Counted from the stretch's first letter, positions 43,451 through 54,930 are shown. The stretch is 64,000 bases of DNA from Bacillus sp. FJAT-45037 (GCF_002797325.1 NZ_KZ454938.1:506257-570256); one strand, 5' to 3'. Notes: generated from the letters alone by a model not told the origin. Translations and numbers: made by a program.

Positions 43451-45148
43451 ATGGGTAAACAGATTATCGGAATAATCGTTTTTGTTGTATTCCTTTTGAT
43501 CCCGAGCCACGTATTAGCTGCTGATTACGAAATTACCAATGTAGACATCCAAGCTTACTTACAGCCCGATGGTGATGTAACAGTTAATGAGCAGCATACG
43601 TATGAGTTTAGTGGTGAGTTTGGAGGAATTATTCGGGAATTAATACCTAAAGAAGGCACTGATATTATTGAGCTTGAGGCCTTTGAAGGAAATACACCAT
43701 TACAGATTGAGACAGATCAAAGTGAACATCGAATTCACCGTGAGGGAAGAAATGAAACTATAACAATCGACCTGAACTATAAAATAAAAAATGGTGTTGA
43801 CGTCTATGCTGATGTAGCTGAGTTTTACTGGCCGTTTTTTGATAGAAGTAATGAGTCAACATATGAACAGATGACGATTCTTGTCATCCCACCAGAGCCA
43901 ACAACCGATGTGATTGCATTTGGGTATGATGAAGCATATAAGACGGAGGCTGTACTTGAAGATGGTCAGGTTCAGTTTGCGATGGGAGAGGTCCCTCGTA
44001 AGCGAAATGGGGACATTCGAGTCGCTTATGATGTGGAGCTTTTCCCTACAAGTGTGCTAACAGAAGACAAAGAGATGCATAGTGCGATTGCTGCTGCAAA
44101 ACAGGGATTAATAGACGCTGAAATCGCCAAGTTAGCGCGGAAGGAATGGTTAGAATCAATCGGTGTGATTCTTGTGCCACTATTTGTATTCTTTCTCTTT
44201 TTCATCCTTGTGAAAGCGTGGCTTGAAGCAAGAAGCATGCGAGCAACAGTAATGCGCGAAGTCACTCACAAAAATGCCGTGCCAACAGACACGATGTCAT
44301 TACCGACGACGATTTGTTATATGAATTACCATCAGCTGTTACCAGAAACGACAGTGGCCGCCTTATTAGATTTAGTTCGAAAAGGATATGTGAAGAAACT
44401 TGATGATAAACGATTTAAGTTAGTAAACACAACTGCTATGTTGCCCCATGAAGAAAAATTAGTTCAATGGCTCTTTACGGAAATGGGAGCAGAAGGTGAA
44501 TTTAGTTTTGATGATATCAAAATGTACCTTAGTAATGAAAAGAATCACACTACCTATCAACAACTGAAGGCAAACTGGCAACAAGCCGTAAAAGCAGAGT
44601 TGAAAGAAGCAGGCATTTATAAAAATAAAGTGAAGTACCGGTTTACGATTGGCTTTCTCAGTTTATTGCTGGTGCCTTTCATTGTCTTATTTGCGATGCA
44701 TGATTTAATAAGTCTAACCGTGTTATCAATAGTCATCAGTTTAGGCTTGTTACTGTTCGCGATATTCTATTACCCTAAGACCACGAAAGGATTGAAGCTG
44801 ACAATAGAATGGCGACATTTCAAAAAAATATTCCCAACGATGTCAGAGTCAACGTGGCAAAGACTCACTGATGACGATAGAATGAGGGCATTTATTTTTG
44901 GGCTTGGAAGCAATGAGAAAAAGCTCATGAAGAAAAATGAATCACTCGTTCATGCCTTTAATCATACAAGTGGAGCTCAATCAAGTACTGCCTATGGCTT
45001 TGATCCTACCTGGCTAATTATTGCGGCGGCTGCTACAACCCATGTCCAAAGTGCGGAGGAAACGACCGGCGTAAGTACGAGTTCAGGCGGAATTTCCGGC
45101 GGCGGCTCAGGAACAGGCGGAGGTGGCGGAGGTTCAGGTGCCTTTTAA
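43451..45148 (+). CDS. DUF2207 domain membrane protein
   Basis: 565 residues: signal peptide (about 1-23, HVLAAD), an extracytoplasmic beta domain (DYEITNVDIQAYLQPDGDVTVNEQHTYEF), a membrane helix at about 237-258, a cytoplasmic winged-helix-like part, two more helices near 400-440, and a Gly-rich end GGGSGTGGGGGGSGAF. This is the standard DUF2207 layout. The role is unknown; many are surface-associated. RBS GAGAGGG. A small membrane protein gene follows. Confidence 0.88.
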   Translation: MGKQIIGIIVFVVFLLIPSHVLAADYEITNVDIQAYLQPDGDVTVNEQHTYEFSGEFGGIIRELIPKEGTDIIELEAFEGNTPLQIETDQSEHRIHREGRNETITIDLNYKIKNGVDVYADVAEFYWPFFDRSNESTYEQMTILVIPPEPTTDVIAFGYDEAYKTEAVLEDGQVQFAMGEVPRKRNGDIRVAYDVELFPTSVLTEDKEMHSAIAAAKQGLIDAEIAKLARKEWLESIGVILVPLFVFFLFFILVKAWLEARSMRATVMREVTHKNAVPTDTMSLPTTICYMNYHQLLPETTVAALLDLVRKGYVKKLDDKRFKLVNTTAMLPHEEKLVQWLFTEMGAEGEFSFDDIKMYLSNEKNHTTYQQLKANWQQAVKAELKEAGIYKNKVKYRFTIGFLSLLLVPFIVLFAMHDLISLTVLSIVISLGLLLFAIFYYPKTTKGLKLTIEWRHFKKIFPTMSESTWQRLTDDDRMRAFIFGLGSNEKKLMKKNESLVHAFNHTSGAQSSTAYGFDPTWLIIAAAATTHVQSAEETTGVSTSSGGISGGGSGTGGGGGGSGAF

Positions 45149-45241
45149 TAGAGTCATCTGATTTGGGAATCTGGTGTTAGTCATAAATTCCTAAACAAGG
45201 TTTATAAAATAAACTGTGAAGAAAAGAGGTGATCAACTACA

Positions 45242-45538
45242 ATGGATTTTCTTTACTTGGCACTAGGTATTGCCGCTGCGGGGTATTTTATCGGAGAAGG
45301 CATCAAAAACATAAACAATCCAAGCTCGAAGAACTTGATGGATTATTTTGATGAAGAGAATGATCATCAGCTCATTAATCAAAAAGACGTTCATCACGAA
45401 CTTGGTGTATCAAAAGAAGATGCAACCAACCTTATAGCAGAACACCCAGACATTCCACATATTGAGTTAAACGGAACGGTGTATTACCCGAAAGCGAAGT
45501 TGAAGGAATGGGTAAAAGGTGTAGGGAGCCGTTCGTGA
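45242..45538 (+). CDS. Membrane-anchored helix-turn-helix-like protein, 98 aa
   Basis: One N-terminal helix (about 3-20) followed by a soluble part, KDVHHELGVSKEDATNLIAEHPDIPHIELNGTVYYPKAKLKEWVKG. That resembles excisionase/MerR-type winged helix proteins (x-[IV]-x-[LV]-[NG]-G-x-x-x-[YF]-x-x-x-x-L-x-x-W-[LV]). A membrane-tethered DNA-binding role is possible but unproven. RBS GAGGTGATC. It is 93 bp after the DUF2207 gene and its stop overlaps a small downstream frame. Confidence 0.65.
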   Translation: MDFLYLALGIAAAGYFIGEGIKNINNPSSKNLMDYFDEENDHQLINQKDVHHELGVSKEDATNLIAEHPDIPHIELNGTVYYPKAKLKEWVKGVGSRS

Positions 45539-45639
45539 AAACGTTGAAAGACGATCACACCACCCAACTTCCTAACGGTTTTACTTCAGAGGAGGAAACA
45601 AGCTATTCACAAGCAAAAACACATGTGATTTCACAGTAG
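45535..45639 (+). CDS. Possible 34-aa peptide overlapping the previous gene
   Basis: GTG at 45535 overlaps the TGA of the 98-aa gene (GTGA). TAGGGAG lies 7 nt upstream. The polar product contains DDHTTQLPNGFTSEEETSYS and ends at a TAG inside the loop region of the terminator hairpin. The overlap and RBS favour translation; its size leaves doubt. Confidence 0.4.
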   Translation: MKTLKDDHTTQLPNGFTSEEETSYSQAKTHVISQ

Positions 45640-45658
45640 AAATCACATGTGTTTTTTT
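45619..45658 (+). terminator. Terminator of the DUF2207 unit
   Basis: Perfect 14-bp stem ACACATGTGATTTC / GAAATCACATGTGT (45619-45632 with 45639-45652), then TTTTTTT. Confidence 0.92.
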
Positions 45659-45973
45659 GTTGCTATATCAACGCTTTATTACCAAATTGAATGAAATTAC
45701 AAAGTAGTTCTCACATCTATTCACATAAAAGGAAACAAATATTTCCTTCTTGTGATTTCGATGTGATTGGCCAAGTGAATTTGACTGTAAATTAAGAAGG
45801 ACTTAGATATTTATTTTAAAATAAATGGAATGAATAAAAGGACTTTGTGAAGTAGTGTATTTAAACGTGGCTGGTTTGTTCAATAAAATAATATAAAAAA
45901 GAGTTGTTCCTTAATAATTATTTCTATTTGAGGGATATTATACAAGATGGATTAAATAATGGAGGGATTTTCT
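45659..45973. other. Intergenic stretch before the DUF3231 gene
   Basis: AT-rich, no gene seen. A GGAGGGAT RBS lies at its end. No clear promoter or operator could be assigned. Confidence 0.4.
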
Positions 45974-46981
45974 TTGAACTATAATCACGCTCACGTTAAG
46001 TTAACAGCTACTGAAATATCCTATTTATGGACCACTTACATAGCTGATAGTATGTCAGTTTGTGTATTAAAGTATTTTCTTGAAAACATTGAGGATGAGG
46101 ATGTTAAAACCCTTGTAACTCATGCCCTTGATTTATCCCAACAACATGTTGAAATAATTCGTGGGATTTTTTCAGATGAAGGGATTGTGATTCCACAAGG
46201 ATTTACTGAACAAGATGTTAATTTAAAAGCAAAGCGTTTATTTACAGACGTTTTTTATTTGAGATATATACACAATATGGCTAAGGGCGGTTTAGCAACT
46301 AATGGACGAGTATTACAGAATATCTATCGTCACGATATACATTCGTTTTTTTCGAAATGTTTAACATCCACGATTGAATTACACAGTGAGGCTAATCGAA
46401 TTTTATTAGAAAAAGGGTTAGCTGTTCGTCCACCATCTATTCCATATCCACAAGAATTGGAATTTGTTCACAAACAATCATTTATTTTAGAAGGTCTTGG
46501 GAGAAGAGAAACTCTTACAGGAGCAGAAGTAACTAATCTTTATGCAAATATCCAGACAAATCATATAGGAACAAGTATGGCTACTGCTCTTAGTCAAGTT
46601 GCTAAATCCAATAAAGTTCGAAAATTTATATTAAGGGGAAAAGAAATTGCCCGAAAGCATATAAAAGTTTTTAGTAGCTATTTGGAAATGGGGCAACTTC
46701 CTGTTCCAATATCATTTGACCAAGAAGTAAGCGATTCAAAAGAATCACCCTTTTCAGATAAATTAATGATGCATCACTATGCACTTATGATTTATGCTGG
46801 AATCGGAAACTACGGGATTTCTATTTCCGAAAGTCAGAGAAGTGATTTAGTCGTGGATTATTCACGTTTAACTGCGGAAATTTTGAAGTTCTCTGAGGAT
46901 GGAGTGAATCTTATGATTGCAAACGAGTGGTTAGAACAGCCACCTCTAGCATCTAATCGAAGAGATTTGGCAAAGGAATAG
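45974..46981 (+). CDS. DUF3231 family protein
   Basis: 335 residues from TTG 45974, 5 nt after GGAGGGATT; an in-frame ATG at 45959 precedes the RBS. It consists of two similar halves of about 165 residues, each beginning LTATEISYLWTTYIADSM and LTGAEVTNLYANIQTNHIG, and rich in helices with His/Glu pairs. This is the ferritin-like duplicated layout of DUF3231. Members are common in sporulating Bacillaceae and of unknown function. Confidence 0.85.
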   Translation: MNYNHAHVKLTATEISYLWTTYIADSMSVCVLKYFLENIEDEDVKTLVTHALDLSQQHVEIIRGIFSDEGIVIPQGFTEQDVNLKAKRLFTDVFYLRYIHNMAKGGLATNGRVLQNIYRHDIHSFFSKCLTSTIELHSEANRILLEKGLAVRPPSIPYPQELEFVHKQSFILEGLGRRETLTGAEVTNLYANIQTNHIGTSMATALSQVAKSNKVRKFILRGKEIARKHIKVFSSYLEMGQLPVPISFDQEVSDSKESPFSDKLMMHHYALMIYAGIGNYGISISESQRSDLVVDYSRLTAEILKFSEDGVNLMIANEWLEQPPLASNRRDLAKE

Positions 46982-46987
46982 ACCAAT

Positions 46988-47167
46988 GTGCCAAATCCAA
47001 GTGAAAAATTATTATGGAGCATTGCCCTACCTGGCTTTGGTTAATTTTTAAATGCAAAAATAATCAAAGGGACTATTCTTCTGATGTTGTTTGTACTTCC
47101 TGGATAAGTCGTGGGACTATTATTATTGAAGAGAAAAATACTGAAAAGTTATATGAGAAATGATTGA
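46988..47167 (+). pseudogene. Small membrane protein gene with two in-frame stops
   Basis: The frame reads VPNPSEKLLWSIALPGFG, TAA (47042-47044), FLNAKIIKGTILLMLFVLPG, TAA (47105-47107), then a basic end. Intact Bacillus proteins of this type read ..WS-x-ALPGFGQ-x-LN-x-K-x-x-KG-x-x-L.., so the first stop replaces Gln. The gene is also shortened. Clear decay. Confidence 0.7.
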
Positions 47168-47175
47168 TATATTAA

Positions 47176-47208
47176 GGAAGGGTTGTCATTTGACAGTCCC
47201 TTTTTCTT
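47176..47208 (+). terminator. Terminator after the membrane pseudogene
   Basis: GGG..TGTCA / TGACA..CCC hairpin with a small bulge (47180-47200), then TTTTT. Confidence 0.65.
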
Positions 47209-47299
47209 ATTATTAATACTGGTTAAACAAAGGGTGCGTTAATTTAACAAATGTCAGCGCACTTCTTCTGCTAACGGAGCAATAGAGTGCAATAATAAT

Positions 47300-47328
47300 T
47301 TGGTTTTATATGGTAAAATAAATATAAA
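47300..47328 (+). promoter_or_regulatory. Sigma-A type promoter of the PspC gene
   Basis: TTGGTT (47300-47305), 17-nt spacer, TATAAA (47323-47328), with a GGGGGG RBS before the ATG at 47356. Confidence 0.6.
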
Positions 47329-47355
47329 TAAAGGGATTGTACGAGAGGGGGGGAT

Positions 47356-47544
47356 ATGGGGTTGAAAAATAAGTTAAGAAAGTCATCAACAAATAAGTCT
47401 ATAACAGGTGTTTGTGGTGGTATAGCCGAATATTTTGGTATATCTTCATTTGCGGTAAGACTTATATTTATATTTTTACCTGCCAATATACTTCTATATT
47501 TAATTCTTACTAATGCGATGTCTGATAGCCCACCGTCTTTATAA
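47356..47544 (+). CDS. PspC domain protein, 62 aa
   Basis: The pattern L-x-K-S-x-x-N-K-S-I-T-G-V-C-G-G-I-A-E-Y-F-G is the PspC domain start, followed by one membrane helix (VRLIFIFLPANILLYLILTNAM). Stand-alone PspC proteins of about 60 residues are common in Bacillus and are linked to envelope stress. G-run RBS. Monocistronic with a weak terminator downstream. Confidence 0.9.
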   Translation: MGLKNKLRKSSTNKSITGVCGGIAEYFGISSFAVRLIFIFLPANILLYLILTNAMSDSPPSL

Positions 47545-47584
47545 TTTTAAATTGAAGTAACGGATAGCTTTAATTCAATAATGA

Positions 47585-47615
47585 GAGCAGTCAAATGCGT
47601 GGTTGCTCCTTTTTA
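47585..47615 (+). terminator. Probable terminator of the PspC gene
   Basis: GAGCA / TGCTC stem with an internal mismatch region, then CCTTTTTA. Confidence 0.55.
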
Positions 47616-47675
47616 TTTTATTGAACTAAATGCAGAATACTTGAGCCAGAAAATCTAAAATTGAGGTGTAGGTAA

Positions 47676-48224
47676 ATGGTATTTAAGCGGATTTGGAAAT
47701 TGTTTTGTTTTACTTTAATAATCTTTTGGATGACTGCTTGTAGTACAGAAACTATGGAAAATGCTATGAGTGAAGTTGAATCTACAGATTTATCTAATGA
47801 AAGTATTGAGGATATTAAAGTAGGTATGTCAATCGATGATAAATCTTTTATAATGAAACACGGAAATTTCGAACCATACCCAGCTAATGAACACTATGCC
47901 ACACAAAGAAATTATGACCACTACTGGAACAAAGATATTATTATGAGTATTGATAGAGAAACAAAGGAAATTTTACAAGTCGGAGTTCTTGAAGGAAATA
48001 ATGCATCTTCAAGCGCAATGGGAATAAAAATAGGCACGTCTATTGACGAAGTTATAACAATCTACGGTGAGAATTATTTTACTTATGAAGATAAAGAGCA
48101 AGACATCTATATAATAGGGTATGTTGACCAACTTAATAATTTAGAATTATCTTTTGTACACTTTGACGAAAAGGTTGTAGGCATTAGTACTGGTTATGCT
48201 TTTGACAGAATGAAATGGGAATAG
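47676..48224 (+). CDS. Putative lipoprotein with a duplicated BamE/SmpA-like motif
   Basis: 182 residues. Signal peptide and lipobox WMTAC (Cys near residue 21). Two similar segments, IKVGMSIDDKSFIMKHGNF and IKIGTSIDEVITIYGENYF, suggest an internal duplication of a beta-alpha unit like that in SmpA/BamE or DUF4309-type domains. It is extracytoplasmic and membrane-anchored. Function unknown. A hairpin follows shortly after the stop. Confidence 0.7.
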   Translation: MVFKRIWKLFCFTLIIFWMTACSTETMENAMSEVESTDLSNESIEDIKVGMSIDDKSFIMKHGNFEPYPANEHYATQRNYDHYWNKDIIMSIDRETKEILQVGVLEGNNASSSAMGIKIGTSIDEVITIYGENYFTYEDKEQDIYIIGYVDQLNNLELSFVHFDEKVVGISTGYAFDRMKWE

Positions 48225-48257
48225 AAATAAAAATATTAGACTTATTAAAGTAACGGG

Positions 48258-48289
48258 AGCGATTGCTCAATAAAGCGTAATCGCTTTTC
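48258..48289 (+). terminator. Terminator of the lipoprotein gene
   Basis: AGCGATT (48258-48264) / AATCGCT (48279-48285), then TTTCC. Confidence 0.6.
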
Positions 48290-48434
48290 CTTGTTGAAGT
48301 AACGGAGCAGGTTAATGAAGTAGAGAAATTATTTCCCTTGCTTTTTACTGAATATCAGTGCATCGAAAAGAGGGGCAAGTGGCGATTAATACATAAGGTA
48401 GTTAAATCAACCGGTGTGATTCTTCTACCACTAC
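48290..48434 (+). other. Short open stretch, possible gene remnant
   Basis: A plus-strand frame of about 50 codons (to TAG at 48441-48443) encodes NEVEKLFPLLFTEYQCIEKR and on to a hydrophobic end. It has no start codon or RBS. It looks like coding sequence, but the family is not recognised. Confidence 0.35.
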
Positions 48435-48938
48435 TTACATAGAAGATTTTTTTGAAGTTGTGAGAGAAATGGAAAGAAATGAGGGTTCCTTTCTTTTAAG
48501 AATAGCTACTAAACGACCACGATTATAACGTTGAATGAGTATAAAAGGCAGATTAAAGCACAGAGCATAGAGGACGATAATCGTTCCGGAGAGTGTATCA
48601 TTAAATGTGAAAAAAATAGGAGCTGGGGCAATCTGTAATAGATGAGAGAGCTCAGCTCGTTTCGTTTCTAGAATGAATCGTTGTAAATCTTCTTGCACGC
48701 GAACATTCAGTTTGTTTTTTTTGATCCCTCGTTTTGTCCACCCGCCTCCATCAGGCAGTTTCGTTTTCCACGCTTTAATGGATAATGCATCATAAATTTG
48801 ACCATTCTTTTCCCATTCTTGTAATTGAAATATCCAATTAAAATGCTCAATAACTCGTTTTGAAAATAGAGACGATAATAGAACGATGGTCAGTTGAATA
48901 ACTAACAAAGCAAGGGTGTTAACAAAAAAAGGGCTCAT
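48435..48938 (-). CDS. crtO: Glycosyl-4,4'-diaponeurosporenoate acyltransferase (CrtO-type)
   Basis: 167 residues from ATG 48938, AAAGGAGGAG upstream. Two to four membrane segments, plus ETKRAELSHLLQIAPAPIFF and NLPFILIQRYNRGRL, match the S. aureus CrtO protein, which adds a fatty acyl chain in the last step of staphyloxanthin synthesis. Its start overlaps the crtQ stop (ATGA). It is the last gene of a crtP-crtQ-crtO operon. The length equals that of staphylococcal CrtO. Confidence 0.88.
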   Translation of the reverse strand: MSPFFVNTLALLVIQLTIVLLSSLFSKRVIEHFNWIFQLQEWEKNGQIYDALSIKAWKTKLPDGGGWTKRGIKKNKLNVRVQEDLQRFILETKRAELSHLLQIAPAPIFFTFNDTLSGTIIVLYALCFNLPFILIQRYNRGRLVAILKRKEPSFLSISLTTSKKSSM

Positions 48939-50011
48939 GACTTCTCCTCCTTTATAACAATGGTTCTTCCCTTCCAATTTGCGGTTTTAGTAGTTGTAGT
49001 TACGACCGAATAGGCAAAGACAAATAGAAAGAACAAGAGATGGATAGGGAGAAGTAGAACATCAAAAAAAGTGAAATTCCCTATTCTTTTTAATATACGA
49101 TACAAAATAAAACATAGTATTGCATATAAAGACAGACTCATTACTATGTTGTTACGGTTCATCATCTGTTCAAGAATGGTCGAGGTCAACAGTGTAATCC
49201 ATAGTGCAACGATAATGGTTAAAAGTTTATTTGTCATTTTTGCGCCTGAGGCAAAGCTCTTTGACCAACCATTTATCACCGCTCTAAGGTTTCCTTTGTA
49301 CATCCTCATAGAAACCATCATTTCTCCACTCATTGCTTCAATTTGTAGACCAGATTTTGCTGCATGTTGCACGAATGAATAATGCTCGACAATATCACGT
49401 TTGACAAGTCTATGACCATCTAATTTAAAGTAACTTTCTTTTTTAATGAGCATGCACTGGCCAAATCCGCCTTGAATGGAGCAGAAAGGCGAAAGAAGAT
49501 GGGTGGAACCAGTTGAAGCATAAACGATTAGGTGAAAGATAGAAGAGAGTTTCTCATAGAATGTTTTCATTTTGTGATATGGATGAACGGTTAGGACGTC
49601 TGCATGCGATACGCGTATTAATTTATCAAGTCCCTCATCATCAAACCACGTATCTGCATCAATGAATAAGAAGTGTGATCCCCTTGCGATGGTAGCCCCA
49701 TTCCAACAAGCCCAAGGTTTTCCTAACCAGTTTTCTGGAAGAGGAGGGGCATCAATGACAGTTGCCCCTAGCTGTATCGCTCTCTGTTTCGTTTCATCTG
49801 TTGAATGATCGTTTACCACTATTATTTCTATCTGTTTATTCGTCAGTTGTCTATTAATTGAATGCAATAGACGAGGGAGGTTATTTTCTTCATTTCTTGC
49901 AGGGATAATGATGCTGAGACTTTTCACAGCTGAGTGAGCGACTTGTGACTTTTTTTTAATGTTCCAAAATAACAAGAGTGTTAACAAGAATGTAACGATC
50001 CATGAAATCAT
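48935..50011 (-). CDS. crtQ: 4,4'-diaponeurosporenoate glycosyltransferase (CrtQ-type)
   Basis: 358 residues. One N-terminal helix, then a GT2 family A-fold: SIIIPARNEENNLPRLL, the DXD-like motif FIDADTWFDDEG and a Q-x-x-[RK]-W-like region near AVINGWSKSF. Two or three C-terminal helices anchor it in the membrane. It transfers glucose to diaponeurosporenoate. It lies between the desaturase-like gene (24 bp away) and crtO (4-bp overlap). Confidence 0.88.
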   Translation of the reverse strand: MISWIVTFLLTLLLFWNIKKKSQVAHSAVKSLSIIIPARNEENNLPRLLHSINRQLTNKQIEIIVVNDHSTDETKQRAIQLGATVIDAPPLPENWLGKPWACWNGATIARGSHFLFIDADTWFDDEGLDKLIRVSHADVLTVHPYHKMKTFYEKLSSIFHLIVYASTGSTHLLSPFCSIQGGFGQCMLIKKESYFKLDGHRLVKRDIVEHYSFVQHAAKSGLQIEAMSGEMMVSMRMYKGNLRAVINGWSKSFASGAKMTNKLLTIIVALWITLLTSTILEQMMNRNNIVMSLSLYAILCFILYRILKRIGNFTFFDVLLLPIHLLFFLFVFAYSVVTTTTKTANWKGRTIVIKEEKS

Positions 50012-50035
50012 GAGAGACCTCCGTTTATGACATAC

Positions 50036-51559
50036 TCAAGCAAGAATCTGTCCGTCATTTTCATCATTAAATACATTTGATTCATGTTCGATGATGAGAT
50101 TAGCTGTTAAATGACCAGATAATGTGACCATAGGAACACCACCACCAGGATGAGTCGAACCACCAACAAAGTACAGGTTCTCATATTCATGACTTTTGTT
50201 TGGTATTTTAAATCCACCATTGCGTTTCCGGTCAGTTACCGTGCCGTATATAGATCCACCGTTTGAACCATAGAGCTCCCCTATATCCTCAGGAGTAAAT
50301 GTATATTCATACTCTATGTGACTTCGTAACTCAGTCAGCCCCATACGCTCTAATTTAGCTAGAATTAGTTCACGATATTTTTCTTTATTGTGATTCCATG
50401 TTTCACCCTTCTTTAAAGGTGGGACATGAGTTAGGATAAATAAATTTTCTTTGCCCTTAGGTGCTTGGGTAGGATCTGTTTTTGCAGAAATCCCAACATA
50501 AATAGTAGGGTCTTCTGATAACGAGTGTGCTTCAAACAACTCATGAAACTCTTTTTCCTGATTCTCGCTAAAAAAGAAATTATGATGGGCTAACTGGTCA
50601 TACGTACGGTTGATACCGAGTAATAAAACCAATCCTGACACGGTAGGACTAAATTTTTTCAGTGAATGTACGGCATGGTCCCTTTTCTTTTTGTCACTGA
50701 CCATAGTTTCATAAAAAGGAATTGCTTCAAGGTTAGAAACAACTAGGTCGGAATGAATAGCAAGATCATTTTCTAGTTGAACTCCTTGAACGCTGTTACC
50801 TGATAGAAGGACGCTTGTTACTTTTTGATTGCACATAATCGTAACCCCAAGTTCATTTAATACCTTTTCCATAGCCTCAGCTATTTTATACATCCCTCCT
50901 TCAACATAAAAAACACCAATGCCAAGTTGAATATGAGACATTTGCGAGAGTATAGCTGGAGCTTGATAAGGAGAAGATCCGATATACATCGTTAAGAAGT
51001 TAAACAATTGTTGTAAATGTTTATTACTAAAATATCGTTTCGTGGTCTGATCAAATGTTTTTGTTGGAGCCATTTGAAGAAGTTCACTTAAACGATGTTC
51101 GTTGCGCATATCTGGTAAGCCGTTAATACTTCTTTTATAGAAGCTTTTCATGCTTAGTTTGTACATGTTCTGGCAATGTTGTAAGTACGGAAAGAAGAGA
51201 GTAGCATCTTTTTCAGAGAGTTCTTTTATCTGCTCTAGCATTTTTGGTATGTCGCTTGTTAGATCAATGGTCGTCCCATCTTGAAAAAAAGTCCTCCAAC
51301 CAGGCTCCACCCGTCTGATCGTTAAATAGTCATGAATGTTTCGACCGACAGATTCAAACAAGGTTTCGAGCACCCAGGGCATCGTTAAAATAGATGGGCC
51401 AGTGTCAAAAGTAAATCCGTTACCTTTTCGGATGTTTAGCTTGCCTCCAAGCCTTTCACCTTTTTCAACAATTGTTACCTGATAATCTCTTGCAGCTAAG
51501 CGAATAGCAGTAGACATACCTGCTAATCCACCACCAATTATGACAACCTTTTTGTTCAT
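50036..51559 (-). CDS. crtP: Diapolycopene/diaponeurosporene oxygenase (CrtP/CrtNb-type)
   Basis: 507 residues, phytoene-desaturase superfamily. FAD motif VVIIGGGLAGMSTAIRLAARDYQVTIVEKGERLGGK (in parts at 4-40), FDTGPSILTMP, LAHHNFFFSENQEKEF, TIYVGISAKTDPTQAPKGKENLF and the end FVGGSTHPGGGVPMVTLSG. Several blocks are closer to staphylococcal CrtP than CrtN. It oxidises the terminal methyl of a C30 carotenoid. AAAGGAGG RBS. crtM and crtN are not in the window. Confidence 0.82.
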   Translation of the reverse strand: MNKKVVIIGGGLAGMSTAIRLAARDYQVTIVEKGERLGGKLNIRKGNGFTFDTGPSILTMPWVLETLFESVGRNIHDYLTIRRVEPGWRTFFQDGTTIDLTSDIPKMLEQIKELSEKDATLFFPYLQHCQNMYKLSMKSFYKRSINGLPDMRNEHRLSELLQMAPTKTFDQTTKRYFSNKHLQQLFNFLTMYIGSSPYQAPAILSQMSHIQLGIGVFYVEGGMYKIAEAMEKVLNELGVTIMCNQKVTSVLLSGNSVQGVQLENDLAIHSDLVVSNLEAIPFYETMVSDKKKRDHAVHSLKKFSPTVSGLVLLLGINRTYDQLAHHNFFFSENQEKEFHELFEAHSLSEDPTIYVGISAKTDPTQAPKGKENLFILTHVPPLKKGETWNHNKEKYRELILAKLERMGLTELRSHIEYEYTFTPEDIGELYGSNGGSIYGTVTDRKRNGGFKIPNKSHEYENLYFVGGSTHPGGGVPMVTLSGHLTANLIIEHESNVFNDENDGQILA

Positions 51560-51718
51560 ATCATAGTCCTCCTTTGGATTACCGTATTATCTGTTTCGGC
51601 GTAACCAATAGGAATTATTCAAGGAATAAGGAATTTTTTTAAGATGAAACGAATGTGATGATCTATTGTTGAATGAATGGACTCGTCTTATTTATTTTTT
51701 CTTTGTCCCCGCATAATT

Positions 51719-51749
51719 AAGCCTTTTTACATTATCAATAAAAAGGCTT
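51719..51749. repeat. 10-bp hairpin between divergent genes
   Basis: AAGCCTTTTT (51719-51728) / AAAAAGGCTT (51740-51749). It lies between the start of crtP (minus) and the next plus-strand gene, so it is not a normal 3' terminator. It may be regulatory or the relic of a lost gene. Confidence 0.6.
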
Positions 51750-51837
51750 ATGAGCAGATCACTTTGCCCAAGCATGTCTCCCTTTCTTACATATAGTAAT
51801 CATGTAAGTAACTTCCCAAAGAAAGGGGGAAAAAATA

Positions 51838-52140
51838 ATGTGGGGTAATAATTGCTACCAAAATTCGTGTTCGAATTCTAATGGGTTTGGACGCGATAGT
51901 GAGGGCTGTGATTGCGATACCTTTTTTAAAGACATTTCACGCGGCGAAGAAGTGAAAGTATATCTAAAAGGCGGCGGGTATGTATTTGGCGAGTTTATTG
52001 ATACTCGTGATGATTTTGTTCTTCTTGCAAGAGCTAACAGTCATGACCGTAACGAACACCATAAACATCACTGTCATAAAAGTGATAGAGTGAGAATTAT
52101 AACGATCTGTTGCGATGAAATTGCTGCAGTAGAGGTTTAA
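51838..52140 (+). CDS. Cys/His-rich small protein, possible spore coat protein
   Basis: 100 residues. The N-terminal third is Cys- and Asn-rich (CYQNSCSNSNGFGRDSEGCDCD), the middle is a beta-rich part (VKVYLKGGGYVFGEFIDTRDDFVLLA), then a His cluster EHHKHHCHK and CC near the end. The Cys richness is reminiscent of the CotZ/CotY-type spore coat and exosporium proteins, but no family match is claimed. AAGGGGG RBS. It is closed by a strong terminator. Confidence 0.6.
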   Translation: MWGNNCYQNSCSNSNGFGRDSEGCDCDTFFKDISRGEEVKVYLKGGGYVFGEFIDTRDDFVLLARANSHDRNEHHKHHCHKSDRVRIITICCDEIAAVEV

Positions 52141-52227
52141 TCCTCCTCTCGAGGGTATATTCTTCTTGCTGTATCTTGTTGGTACGAAGGAAGAGGCAAA
52201 CTAACCCTTTCTAAATCGTTTAAATGA

Positions 52228-54720
<2,493 letters not shown>

Positions 54721-54791
54721 AATATAGCAATAAAAGAGACACTTTATTTACTTCATAAGGAAAGGCTCTATAGCTTTCTTTATTTCAATCG

Positions 54792-54819
54792 CACCACCCA
54801 ACTCCCGGGTGGTGTTTTT
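54792..54819 (+). terminator. Terminator after katG
   Basis: CACCACCC / GGGTGGTG (54792-54799 with 54807-54814), then TTTTT. Confidence 0.88.
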
Positions 54820-54930
54820 GTCATATTCCTCGCCTTTTCTCGATACACTTCTCATGGGGGTGGACTTCTACTTTTGGTGTATTTCTGGTAAGCTCAGTAG
54901 TGGGAATTTAATGGTAGGAAGAGGTCTAAG

